Origin: an uncultured Eubacteriales bacterium
Lineage (GTDB): Bacteria; Bacillota; Clostridia; Lachnospirales; Lachnospiraceae
Assembly: GCA_900314555.1 (NCBI GenBank)
Contig: OMVQ01000056.1
Coordinates: forward strand, 1-58,486
DNA: 58,486 bases
Direction of reading: 5' to 3'
Shown: in pieces, positions 37,421 to 46,522 of the stretch
Numbering within the stretch: position 1 is the stretch's first letter
Layout of the letters: each line of letters begins with the position of its first letter
Notes under the pieces: model-generated
What the model saw: the letters and a program-made list of their open reading frames with translations, nothing else
What the model was told of the DNA's origin: nothing
The model's database searches: none
Translations under genes and position numbers: made by a program

Positions 37421-37651
37421 TTTCTGCCTATTATATTAAGTCTAAGACCTCTATTCTGCAAGTTTAACAGTTTTTCTATTTTCTTTTATTTTATCGTATT
37501 TCTCTTATTTTCTCTTATTTCCTTTAATTTTCTTATTTTTTCATTTTTTTGAATATATTTTAGTGATTCATCTTTAAAAGATTTTTAATTACTAAGCAAT
37601 AATCATTAGTTCCTAAGGAACTTTTAACAACCAACTCATATTACTTTGCAC

Positions 37652-38530
37652 TCATTTTCCAAGTCCGTTTTCTCTGGCATAATAGAACAGATATTGTTGT
37701 GCATATCCACCATATTCACCGAACTTCTCTTTTGCAAAGCTCATTATCTCATTATTCGGTGTCTCTTTCTGAAAATACATAAATTCCATTATTCGCTTAA
37801 TCCACACGTCAACCGGAAATGCATTTCTAAAGCCTAGCGAGAATAAAAGGACACAGTTTGCAACCTTTTCGCCTACGCCTTTTATCTTGATTAACTCATT
37901 TTTAGCATCTTCATATGACATTTTACTAAGTATTTCCTCTGTAAAGTTTTCATCACTACTAATTCTGTCTGCTGCTGATTTCAAATATGCTGCCCTGAAA
38001 CCTGTTTTACATTCCCTGTAGTCGTCCTCACTGATATGTTCCAATGCTGTTTTATCCGGAAATGAATAGAACTTCTTATCATCTATGCTTCCAAGATATT
38101 CACCGTATTTTTCAGAAATATCCTTAACTATCTTCTTTATATGCGGAATCTGCTTATTCTGTGAAATTATAAACGACATCAGTGTTTCTATGAATTCCTG
38201 GTTAAGTATTCTTACGCCATAATTCACATCAATGGCTTCCTTTAGTCTGTTATCAGCACTAATCAGATGTTCTTTTATACTTCCATAATCTCTTTCAAGG
38301 TCAAAATATCTTACCCAGTTCTTCACAAATGTACTTTCATCAATGTCAAAACAGGTAATGCAGTCTTTCTCCTGCTTTATATGAAGAAGATTTCTGCCAT
38401 TTACCACTCCATATTCATCTTCTGCAATTTTATCAAAGTGAAAACACTGCCCACACTCCAATGTCTGTGAAACATTGAAATCTCTGACGTCCTCTAATAT
38501 TATATTCCTGTCCTTAGTTATTATTCTCAT
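37652..38530 (-). CDS. Ogg-type 8-oxoguanine DNA glycosylase/lyase
   Basis: This 292-residue helix-hairpin-helix glycosylase would excise oxidised guanine. The HhH-GPD signature is IKGVGEKVANCVLLFSLG with the candidate catalytic lysine K222, followed by FPVDVWIKR with Asp241. An N-terminal beta domain (about 1-95, TLECGQCFHFD) fits the AlkA/Ogg group, and both residue numbers agree with what I recall for the clostridial Ogg. It is 15 bp downstream of a HAD phosphatase gene. Confidence 0.88.
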   Translation of the reverse strand: MRIITKDRNIILEDVRDFNVSQTLECGQCFHFDKIAEDEYGVVNGRNLLHIKQEKDCITCFDIDESTFVKNWVRYFDLERDYGSIKEHLISADNRLKEAIDVNYGVRILNQEFIETLMSFIISQNKQIPHIKKIVKDISEKYGEYLGSIDDKKFYSFPDKTALEHISEDDYRECKTGFRAAYLKSAADRISSDENFTEEILSKMSYEDAKNELIKIKGVGEKVANCVLLFSLGFRNAFPVDVWIKRIMEFMYFQKETPNNEIMSFAKEKFGEYGGYAQQYLFYYARENGLGK

Positions 38531-38545
38531 TAAAATTGTACCTCG

Positions 38546-39340
38546 TTAGATTAATCCAAACCTTTCTAATGCATTTTTTATGCCGCCTTTATCGTAATCC
38601 TCAGTTGTATACTTCATTTCCTTTTTAAATTCTTCCGAAGCATTTCCCATAGCCACACCATAATTAACATATTTAAGCATCTCATAGTCATTCATACTGT
38701 CACCAAATGCATAAGTATTCTCCCATGGAATGTCTAAATATTTAATCATTTTCTCAATTCCGTATGCTTTCGAATATCCCTTAGGAATCATTTCCACATA
38801 ATCATCGTCATGACTTACAAGGGTAAATCTATCTGCATACTTCTTTTTAAATTCTCTCATATCATTTACATTAACGGCTGCGCCACTTAACTTTGATGCT
38901 GAAATTTCATCAATATCCTCAATTTTGCCGATATGATTTCCCGGCGTCTCAATATATATGTCATATATTGGTTTATATTTCTCAGGCATTCTGTCAAGGT
39001 CAAAGCATACACTTTCAATCCCCTCGGCAATTGCCATTATATTGTGTCTCTTCATTTCATTTACGGTCTCATTGACTAACTCTTTATCAAGCACATAACG
39101 ATATATTTCTTCACCGTTATACTCTGCATAAGTGCCTGCACCTGCTATAATTCCATCAAACCCGATGTTCAATATCTCCGAAAATACTATCGATTTAGTT
39201 CGTCCCGTACATATCACTGCAATATGCCCATTCTCCCTTAATTGCTTTATTGCCTGGATTGTATCCTTAGGAATTCCTTTATTATACATATATATCGTAC
39301 CATCGATATCGAAAAATACTATTTTTCTGTCTTTTGTCAT
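38546..39340 (-). CDS. Cof-type HAD-family phosphatase
   Basis: The 264-residue protein has HAD motif I (VFFDIDGTIYMY), motif II (ICTGRTKSI), a type IIB cap domain and motif IV (AFGDSMNDYEML, then GVAMGNASEEFK). Such enzymes dephosphorylate sugar phosphates or related small molecules; the substrate cannot be predicted. The ATG used (MTKDRKIVFF) is eight bases after AATGGAG; an upstream frame extension lacks a site. Confidence 0.9.
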   Translation of the reverse strand: MTKDRKIVFFDIDGTIYMYNKGIPKDTIQAIKQLRENGHIAVICTGRTKSIVFSEILNIGFDGIIAGAGTYAEYNGEEIYRYVLDKELVNETVNEMKRHNIMAIAEGIESVCFDLDRMPEKYKPIYDIYIETPGNHIGKIEDIDEISASKLSGAAVNVNDMREFKKKYADRFTLVSHDDDYVEMIPKGYSKAYGIEKMIKYLDIPWENTYAFGDSMNDYEMLKYVNYGVAMGNASEEFKKEMKYTTEDYDKGGIKNALERFGLI

Positions 39341-39601
39341 TACTATTTCTCCATTCTGAATAAGATTCATTCGTCATATAATAGAATATCATCTTAAAAA
39401 TTTTTTAACAAGAAGTAACCTAAAACTTAATATAAAATTTCTGAAATTTTTATTATTAAGCCTTTATTTTTTGCCGTAAACGTATTACAATATATACATC
39501 AATATTGGTGCTTACAAAGTCATAATTATATACATATTTTGTAATTATGAGTTTAGTAACTGCCTCAATTATAATAAATTTTTGAAAGGAGTATTGAACA
39601 T

Positions 39602-40036
39602 ATGGCTAAAAAATTCGGTAAAGCTCTGATATTTACTGCTGTTGCAGGTGCTATCGCTGCAGGAGGAGTTGCTCTTTATAACAAATATAAGGCTTCATCA
39701 GATGATTTTGATGATGATAGTCTTGACTTTGACGATGAAGATGAAGATTTCGATGATGACACAGAAGATGATGATTTTGACACAGACGAGGACGAGGTAA
39801 AATCATCTGACAGAGAATATGTTTCTATTCCAAGAGATAATTCTAAAGAAGATGCTGCTTCTGATTACAAAGTTAATGTCGATGTAACAATTGATACTAC
39901 AGGTTTTAAGGCTGATGATGATACTGATTCAGAAGATGATGAAGATACAAACGCTGAAGAAACTGTTATAACTGATGAAGCTAAAGATGACAGTGTTAAA
40001 GCCGAAGCTGCTGCTAAGGCTGATACAGAAGAATAA
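39602..40036 (+). CDS. highly acidic single-pass membrane protein
   Basis: The 144-residue protein has a basic start (MAKKFGKALIF), one hydrophobic segment at about 7-25 rich in Ala and Gly, and then over 100 residues dominated by Asp and Glu (for example DDEDEDFDDDTEDDDFDTDE). The acidic part is surely disordered. It may be a membrane-anchored polyanion. I do not recognise a family. GAAAGGAG precedes the ATG, and a TATAAT lies about 30 bases upstream. A strong terminator follows. Confidence 0.7.
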   Translation: MAKKFGKALIFTAVAGAIAAGGVALYNKYKASSDDFDDDSLDFDDEDEDFDDDTEDDDFDTDEDEVKSSDREYVSIPRDNSKEDAASDYKVNVDVTIDTTGFKADDDTDSEDDEDTNAEETVITDEAKDDSVKAEAAAKADTEE

Positions 40037-40052
40037 TCCTGTCCAGAATCAT

Positions 40053-40110
40053 AAACACCTTTCCCTATAATAAGGCTTTAAAACCTTATTATAATGGAAA
40101 GGTGTTTTTA
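40053..40110. terminator. bidirectional terminator between convergent genes
   Basis: AAACACCTTTCC and GGAAAGGTGTTT flank an inner CCTTATTATA-type stem, giving about 22 paired bases, with A-rich and T-rich ends on opposite sides. It separates the plus-strand acidic protein from the minus-strand DUF6062 gene and can serve both. Confidence 0.88.
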
Positions 40111-40824
40111 CTACATATTTCCCTCATCTGTAACTGTTTTAGTTATGGCTCTTGGAAGTGCATCTTTAGAGTTCTTCCATGGCTCGTCTTTATGTCGGTA
40201 ATCAAACTTATCTATGAACCATTCTAAATCATCTGTCACTCTCTTCATATTCTCTAGATATACTCTGTTAGTTGCATCTATAAAACCATCTAAAGATGCT
40301 CCACTAAGATTATCTTTTGCCTGAACTAAAAGTGCCTCATAATGTTTAGTACAAAATCCTTTTGAACCCTCATATTTTCTTTTGAAACTGTCATCTTTAT
40401 CCCAGAGGTAATGTACTGTTCTTATATATCTTCTAAAAGTTTCTTCAATCTTATTACATACATAGCAGGAATTATTAAGATTATTGAGATAATCTGTTAA
40501 AGGTGAAATATCTTTTTTCTTAAATAATGTGCTTGCCTTACCACCTTGCGACAACTTTTCTATATCTTTATTCGTCTTTACCATATGAGAATGTAGTATA
40601 AGTGAAATTCCTAACTTGTTCTCCATTTTAAGCAGCTTCTTAACATGTTCAGTACAGAAACCGATTTTATCAGTAACCTCTCTGATATCGTCCTCCATAT
40701 AACTTGGTCCCATAGTGAATTCCACTGCATTTTTCTCAAGTTCCTTATACATTTCACATATCGGACATTCACAATCCTTTGCAAATGCATCATTTACCGG
40801 AATTGTATACAACTGTTCTTTCAT
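40111..40824 (-). CDS. DUF6062-type protein
   Basis: The 237-residue soluble protein has CECPICEMYKELE near the N-terminus, FCTEHVKKLL at about 57, CYVCNKIEETFRRYI at about 121 and FCTKHYEALL at about 155, that is two CxxC pairs each followed by a CxxH. This resembles a duplicated metal-binding helical unit. From memory it is DUF6062, of unknown function. There is no export signal. Confidence 0.72.
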   Translation of the reverse strand: MKEQLYTIPVNDAFAKDCECPICEMYKELEKNAVEFTMGPSYMEDDIREVTDKIGFCTEHVKKLLKMENKLGISLILHSHMVKTNKDIEKLSQGGKASTLFKKKDISPLTDYLNNLNNSCYVCNKIEETFRRYIRTVHYLWDKDDSFKRKYEGSKGFCTKHYEALLVQAKDNLSGASLDGFIDATNRVYLENMKRVTDDLEWFIDKFDYRHKDEPWKNSKDALPRAITKTVTDEGNM

Positions 40825-40903
40825 ACTTTGCTTCTCCTTATATTTTGTTCTTCTTAAATTTTATAAAATTATAATTCTAAATCAGATATTTATATATACA
40901 AAT

Positions 40904-42301
40904 TTACTTAATCAGCCATGCTTTCTTTAATTTCTTCACACCTTTTATTATCTCATCTTCGCTCAGATTTGCAAAGCCTAAAATTATCGTTCCTTTATAG
41001 AAATGTGGTTTCTCAATATAATATTCTGATAATCCATGAACACATATTCCCTCATTCTTAGCTCTTGTGATAAGTTTTTCTTCGCTCATTGAGTTATTTA
41101 CATTAATAAGGATATGAAGTCCTGAATTTTCTCCGGAAATCTTTATTATATCTTTATTCTCCTTAAATAATGATATTAATAAATCGTGTTTTGATTTATA
41201 TACTGAACGCATTTTATTAAGATGTCTTTCAAAATATCCGCCTTTGATAAACTCATTTATAATAAGCTGGTCCATTTTTGATACTGTCTGTGAATAAAAT
41301 GACATATTCCTGTTAAAATCATCTAACAACTTATCAGGCAATATCATATAACTCATTCTTATGGATGGTGCAATTGACTTCGAAAATGTACCCATATATA
41401 TTACTCTATCTGAACCATCTACACCCTGAAGTGCGGGTATCGGTTTACCTTTATATCTGAATTCACTGTCATAATCATCTTCTATTATATATCTGTCATC
41501 TGCTTCGTTAGTCCATTCTAACAACTCGATACGTCTCTTTATCGGCATAACTGTTCCCATCGGAAATTGATGTGACGGCATAACATACGCAATATTGGCA
41601 TTTGATTTTCGAAGTTCCTTAACCATCATACCATTTTTATCCATTGTTATTGGAATTATCTGGTTACCATTCTTCTTAAATACACTATATGCCTGTAGAT
41701 ATGTCGGATTCTCCATTGCGATGACAGGCTTTATATCCATAAGCTGGTTAAGCAGCATTAACAGATACTCATTTCCGGCACCTAATATTATCCTGTCAGG
41801 ACTACAATGTACACCTCTTGCTTCATACAGATATGAGGCAAGTGTCTTTCTAAGTTCAAATTCTCCTCTTGAATTACCTGCCACAAATAACTCTTTATTA
41901 TTAGAACTAAGCAGATTCTTAGATATTTTTCTCCACGTATTAAATGGAAAATTCTCTAAATCAATTCCCCATGGTGAGAAATCAATTACATCTTTCTTGT
42001 CCTCTTCTTCATCTTTAATATCAATCTTTTCATCTGTACCCCTGAAATTATATAACAACGATACTTCTGACACATAATATCCCTTGTATGGTACTGATTC
42101 TATATAGCCCTCAGATATAAGTTGAGTGTAAGCCATATCGACCGTACTTCTGCTTACCTGTAAATGTTCTGCAAGCGCTCTGGTAGATGGTAATTTGGTC
42201 TTACACTCAATTCTTCTGCTCTTTATCTCTTCTTTAATAAATTCATAAATCTGTTCATACAAAGGTGACTTACTGTTTAAATCTATAGTTAATTCATACA
42301 T
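40904..42301 (-). CDS. MocR/PdxR-type GntR-family regulator with aminotransferase domain
   Basis: The 465-residue regulator joins an N-terminal GntR winged helix (PLYEQIYEFIKEEIKSRRIE, then STRALAEHLQVSRSTVDMAY) to a class I aminotransferase-like domain whose PLP lysine is in YMGTFSKSIAPSIRM. Members bind PLP or amino acids and often regulate vitamin B6, GABA or amino-acid genes. None of these is nearby, so the target is open. The ATG chosen (MYELTIDLNSK) follows GGAG at six bases. Confidence 0.88.
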   Translation of the reverse strand: MYELTIDLNSKSPLYEQIYEFIKEEIKSRRIECKTKLPSTRALAEHLQVSRSTVDMAYTQLISEGYIESVPYKGYYVSEVSLLYNFRGTDEKIDIKDEEEDKKDVIDFSPWGIDLENFPFNTWRKISKNLLSSNNKELFVAGNSRGEFELRKTLASYLYEARGVHCSPDRIILGAGNEYLLMLLNQLMDIKPVIAMENPTYLQAYSVFKKNGNQIIPITMDKNGMMVKELRKSNANIAYVMPSHQFPMGTVMPIKRRIELLEWTNEADDRYIIEDDYDSEFRYKGKPIPALQGVDGSDRVIYMGTFSKSIAPSIRMSYMILPDKLLDDFNRNMSFYSQTVSKMDQLIINEFIKGGYFERHLNKMRSVYKSKHDLLISLFKENKDIIKISGENSGLHILINVNNSMSEEKLITRAKNEGICVHGLSEYYIEKPHFYKGTIILGFANLSEDEIIKGVKKLKKAWLIK

Positions 42302-42426
42302 AGTAATCTCCGTCATAAAAAATTCTATGATTTTACTGATATAATCTGCCACTTTGGTTTTATAAATTCATTTATATAGAATTTTATATAATTTAATTCT
42401 ATATCTTTAATTGTATTCTTTTAATT

Positions 42427-43278
42427 CTATCTCTTTAATTCCTGCTTAATTAAGTCTCTTACTTCTCTTGCTCTTTCCTTAACTTTAGCTGATGCACCTC
42501 TGGCCGTAATTATCTGCGACAATAATTTAGCTGATGTCTCATAATCTTTACATCTTCTTGCTAAATCTGCCGTAACATATGTGTATGTATATTCATCCAT
42601 TCCACATATAGGAAACATCTCCTTACTCATAGCCGTAACAAATCCCTCATATGCGCTTGTGATAAATTCTTTCTCTAAGTCTCTTAGTTCAGCTAACTTA
42701 GTATCATAATCAACTTCTGACATATCAAGGTTCTCAGCTTTTCCTCTGTATAACCATGCTATCTTAAGACAAGTATAAGCTCTTTCACTTATCTTGCCCT
42801 TTTTAATTACTGCATTAGCAAGCGCTAATTGATATCTTAAAATTGCTTCGTCATACGAATAGATGTTTTCATCTTCATATTCTATAGCTTTAAAATTAGC
42901 TGATATATTTTCCTGAACAGCTTTCCTCTGCTGACTTGTTACACCATTAAAGAATCTGGTCAATGCACTATATCCACATTTATCACACACAACCACATCA
43001 TATTTTATGCAATCAATCCCCTGATACTTTGGACGTAGATCTGTATCTATAGATACTAACTTAGCCTTACCTGACATCACAGCTTTACTCTTAAACTGTC
43101 TGTCACATACCGGACATCTGTACGTCTTATCAAATATCATTTCACTTTCTTCCGGAAAATGTGGAGCCTTAGGTTCTACACTTTTTTCTACGGTTTTCTC
43201 TTCTTCTTTCTCATATATTTCCGTATCTTTCATACCTGTCAGTCCAAATTTCTCCAGACCTGAAAATAAACTACTCAT
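42427..43278 (-). CDS. DUF2225 family protein with zinc ribbon
   Basis: The 283-residue protein has a zinc ribbon (YRCPVCDRQFKSKAV with the second pair CDKCGYSA about 45 residues later) and then helical, TPR-like repeats (ERAYTCLKIAWLYRGKAENL). This is the DUF2225 pattern; its function is unknown. The ATG used (MSSLFSGLEKF) follows GAGG at five bases. A long hairpin and a perfect palindrome lie upstream. Confidence 0.82.
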   Translation of the reverse strand: MSSLFSGLEKFGLTGMKDTEIYEKEEEKTVEKSVEPKAPHFPEESEMIFDKTYRCPVCDRQFKSKAVMSGKAKLVSIDTDLRPKYQGIDCIKYDVVVCDKCGYSALTRFFNGVTSQQRKAVQENISANFKAIEYEDENIYSYDEAILRYQLALANAVIKKGKISERAYTCLKIAWLYRGKAENLDMSEVDYDTKLAELRDLEKEFITSAYEGFVTAMSKEMFPICGMDEYTYTYVTADLARRCKDYETSAKLLSQIITARGASAKVKERAREVRDLIKQELKR

Positions 43279-43342
43279 TGCAACCTCGTTTCTGCGTCTA
43301 CCCGCTTTTACCTCTGTATATTCATTTTGATTTCCAGACTCT

Positions 43343-43376
43343 AATTTACAGGGCATAACTTTATGCCCTGCAAATT
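43343..43376 (-). other. 15-bp hairpin in the DUF2225 leader
   Basis: 43343-43357 pairs with 43362-43376 around a four-base loop. The single non-canonical pair is G-U in minus-strand RNA and A-C on the plus strand. No T-tract follows, so it is not a standard terminator; a leader structure or mRNA-stability element is possible. Confidence 0.55.
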
Positions 43377-43396
43377 ACGAGTGGAAAATTTATTTG

Positions 43397-43415
43397 TAAC
43401 TATTCTGAATAGTTA
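43397..43415. promoter_or_regulatory. 19-bp perfect palindrome upstream of DUF2225
   Basis: TAACTATTC-T-GAATAGTTA is a perfect inverted repeat about 120 bp before the DUF2225 start, in the gap after glnS. Its form fits a dimeric repressor operator. The protein that would bind is not known. Confidence 0.5.
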
Positions 43416-43452
43416 TATCTACAATACCTTCTGTTTATTACTAGAATATTTC

Positions 43453-45120
43453 TTACTGTGTAGGAAGCTTAAATGAACTCTTTAATGAAACTATTCTGTT
43501 AAATACAAGTTTATCATCTGTTGTATCTTTATAATCTACGCAGAAATATCCCTGTCTTACGAACTGGAAGCTTTCCTCTTTCTTAGCACTCTTAATACTT
43601 TCTTCTATATAACAATTCTTAAGAACAGTTAATGAATTAGGATTAAGATTAAGTGTTCCGTCCTCATTGAGTTTACCTTTTTCTTCGTCAATAATATTCT
43701 CATATAATCTGACTTCCGCATTAACAGCGTGTGCTGCACTTACCCAGTGAATTGTTCCCTTAACTTTTCTTCCTGTGAAGCCGCTTCCACTTCTTGTCTC
43801 TGGATCATATGTGCAGTGAATCTCTGTTACTTTACCATTCTCATCTTTAATGAAGCTCTCACATTTAACAAAATATGCATTCATAAGTCTTACTTCATTG
43901 CCTGGGAATAACCTGAAATATTTCTTAGGTGGCTCTTCCATAAAGTCCTCTCTGTCAATATATAACTCTCTGCTAAATGGCACTTTACGTGTTCCCATCT
44001 CTTCATTTTCAGGATTATTTATAACGTCAAAATATTCAACCTGTCCCTCAGGATAGTTATCTATTACAAGCTTAATAGGATCTAAAACAGCCATTACTCT
44101 TGGCTTCTTCATCTTCAAGTCTTCTCTTATACAATATTCAAGCATTGCATAATCAACTGAACTCTGGCTCTTTGATACACCAACTAAATCAACAAACATC
44201 TTTATAGATTCAGGTGTAAAACCTCTTCTTCTAAGTGCTGCTATTGATACAAGTCTTGGATCATCCCAGCCGTCAACTATTCCGTCCTCAACTAACTTCT
44301 TAATATATCTCTTACCCGTAACTACATTTGTAAGATATAACTTCGAAAATTCTATCTGTTTAGGTGGTTTCTCATATTCTAATTCTCTTACAACCCAGTC
44401 ATATAATGGTCTGTGGTCTTCGAATTCCAATGTACATATAGAATGTGTGATACCCTCTATTGCATCTTCGATTGGATGTGCAAAATCATACATTGGATAA
44501 ATGCACCATTTATCACCTGTTCTGTGGTGTGTCATATGTGCAACACGATATATGATAGGATCTCTCATATTAATATTAGGCGATGCCATATCGATTTTAG
44601 CTCTGAGAACTTTCTCTCCATCTGCATATACGCCATTTTTCATATTTTCAAATAACTCTAAATTCTCTTCTACGCTTCTGTCTCTGTATGGGCTGTTCTT
44701 ACCTGGCTCTGTTAATGTTCCTCTGTATTCTCTTATCTCTTCAGGAGATAAATCACATACATATGCTTTACCTTTCTTAATAAGCTTGACTGCTGCCTCA
44801 TACATCTGTTCAAAATAATCTGATGCAAAGAAAAGTCTGTCTTCCCAGTCTGCACCTAACCATTTAATATCAGCTTTAATTGACTCAACGAATTCCTCTT
44901 TCTCTTTTGTTGGGTTAGTATCATCAAAACGCATATTAAACTTACCATTATATTTCTTGGCAAGTCCATAGTTAAGTAAAATAGCCTTTGCATGTCCTAT
45001 ATGAAGATATCCGTTTGGTTCAGGAGGAAATCTTGTATGAACCTCATCACAATGTCCCTCACTTAAATCTTTATCGATAATCATTTCAATAAAATTCTTT
45101 GATGTATTTTCATTTTCCAT
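43453..45120 (-). CDS. glnS: glutaminyl-tRNA synthetase
   Basis: The 555-residue class I enzyme charges tRNA-Gln. It shows [20 protein letters not shown] (HIGH motif), the [11 protein letters not shown] segment, [13 protein letters not shown] near the KMSKS position, and the beta-barrel anticodon domains of GlnRS rather than GluRS. The C-terminus ends RIVSLKSSF. Many Firmicutes lack GlnRS and use amidotransferase instead; presence here is typical of part of the Lachnospiraceae. It follows an M18 peptidase gene. Confidence 0.95.
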   Translation of the reverse strand: MENENTSKNFIEMIIDKDLSEGHCDEVHTRFPPEPNGYLHIGHAKAILLNYGLAKKYNGKFNMRFDDTNPTKEKEEFVESIKADIKWLGADWEDRLFFASDYFEQMYEAAVKLIKKGKAYVCDLSPEEIREYRGTLTEPGKNSPYRDRSVEENLELFENMKNGVYADGEKVLRAKIDMASPNINMRDPIIYRVAHMTHHRTGDKWCIYPMYDFAHPIEDAIEGITHSICTLEFEDHRPLYDWVVRELEYEKPPKQIEFSKLYLTNVVTGKRYIKKLVEDGIVDGWDDPRLVSIAALRRRGFTPESIKMFVDLVGVSKSQSSVDYAMLEYCIREDLKMKKPRVMAVLDPIKLVIDNYPEGQVEYFDVINNPENEEMGTRKVPFSRELYIDREDFMEEPPKKYFRLFPGNEVRLMNAYFVKCESFIKDENGKVTEIHCTYDPETRSGSGFTGRKVKGTIHWVSAAHAVNAEVRLYENIIDEEKGKLNEDGTLNLNPNSLTVLKNCYIEESIKSAKKEESFQFVRQGYFCVDYKDTTDDKLVFNRIVSLKSSFKLPTQ

Positions 45121-45166
45121 AATGCTGTTTATCCTTTCACATAAAATTCACTATTGTAACTATACT

Positions 45167-46498
45167 CTATGAATAAAAACCTGTCAAAAACTTTTCTAAA
45201 TTTTTTTCATCATTTTTGCCCATAAGCTCTCTTGACGAATGCATCGCAAGTAATGGAATACCTATATCTATGGTTCTCATAGGCAATACTGTGGAACTTA
45301 TCGAACCCAAAGTTCTGCCACCAGGCATATCCGAACGGTTGACAAATGTCTGGTATTTACAGCCAAATTTCTCACAAATGCTTTTAACTGCCGATATTCC
45401 CTGTGCATCATTAGCATAACTCTGGCTTGCCGATTCCTTAATTACTATACCGCCATTAAGACTTACCTTATTAGTTCTGTCTGATTTCTCAGGTGAATTA
45501 GGGTGTGTTGCGTGCGCAACATCAATTGACACCATCATTCCACTAAGTATATCATTAATCATATCATCTCTGTTATATCCAAGTGCCACATACATTTTCT
45601 CTAATATAAGCATAATTATCTGTGATGCAGCACCCTGCTTTGTCGCACTGCCTATCTCTTCATTATCATAGAATATTGCCATATTAATTCCGTCCTGTCT
45701 GTCACAGTTAACAATTGCCCTCATCTGTGCAAATACGGAAGTAAGATTATCAAGTCTTGGCGAGCTATACATTTCATCATACACACCTATTGTACTGCCT
45801 TTTTCAGCCTGATATATGAATAACTCATAATCAGATATATCCTCTTTATCAATATTTCTTCCCTGCTTCTTAAGTTCTTCTACTATAAGCTTTTGAACTA
45901 TATCCTCATAATTCTCATCCTCATTAAACAACCCTATTACCGGCAGCATATCTTTCTGTCTGTTAAGCTCCACACCTTTATTAACTTCTCTATTCATATG
46001 AATTGCCAGATTAGGTATGGTCAGTACAGGCTTCTTAACATCAACGAAACGTGTTTCACTATCATACCACTCTTTACCTTTTATCACAACTTTTCCTGCG
46101 ATTGAAAGTGGTCTGTCTAACCATGTATTAAGAATCGGACCACCATAGACTTCTGTATTAAGCTTAATATAGCCCTCATCTTTTCTTAAAGCTTCTTTAA
46201 TCATATATTCTGGTTTCACCTTAAAACAAGGCGAATCAGTATGTGAAGCCGAGCATCTTAGATTAACTTTTCCTTTTGAGTCCCTAATGTCTGCACCAAT
46301 ATTGAATGCAATTAATGTAGAGTCATAGATATTTATATAATATCTTCTGCCGGCTTCTATCTTAAATGGTTCATCTGCCTTTAACTCTTCGTAATTATTA
46401 GCAGACAGATATTCTCTTACGGTATTAACTGTATGAAATGGAGTGACAGAATTATTGATAAAACTGCTTAACTCACTGATGTATTGTTCATCACTCAT
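45167..46498 (-). CDS. M18-family aminopeptidase
   Basis: A 443-residue dinuclear zinc peptidase removing N-terminal, often acidic, residues. Metal and catalytic segments are CSASHTDSPCFKVKP, MAIFYDNEEIGSATKQGA, SIDVAHATHPN and LPMRTIDIGIPLLAMHS. It is cytoplasmic, without a signal peptide. It lies between the GGDEF gene and glnS on the same strand. Confidence 0.93.
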   Translation of the reverse strand: MSDEQYISELSSFINNSVTPFHTVNTVREYLSANNYEELKADEPFKIEAGRRYYINIYDSTLIAFNIGADIRDSKGKVNLRCSASHTDSPCFKVKPEYMIKEALRKDEGYIKLNTEVYGGPILNTWLDRPLSIAGKVVIKGKEWYDSETRFVDVKKPVLTIPNLAIHMNREVNKGVELNRQKDMLPVIGLFNEDENYEDIVQKLIVEELKKQGRNIDKEDISDYELFIYQAEKGSTIGVYDEMYSSPRLDNLTSVFAQMRAIVNCDRQDGINMAIFYDNEEIGSATKQGAASQIIMLILEKMYVALGYNRDDMINDILSGMMVSIDVAHATHPNSPEKSDRTNKVSLNGGIVIKESASQSYANDAQGISAVKSICEKFGCKYQTFVNRSDMPGGRTLGSISSTVLPMRTIDIGIPLLAMHSSRELMGKNDEKNLEKFLTGFYS

Positions 46499-46522
46499 CT
46501 CACTTTTCCTCCTGACTTTATT

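Noticed and set aside
39375..39396. Third copy of the palindrome end
   Set aside because: Only ATAATAGAAT and ATCATCT match, with a gap of several bases; it may be chance in an AT-rich promoter region.
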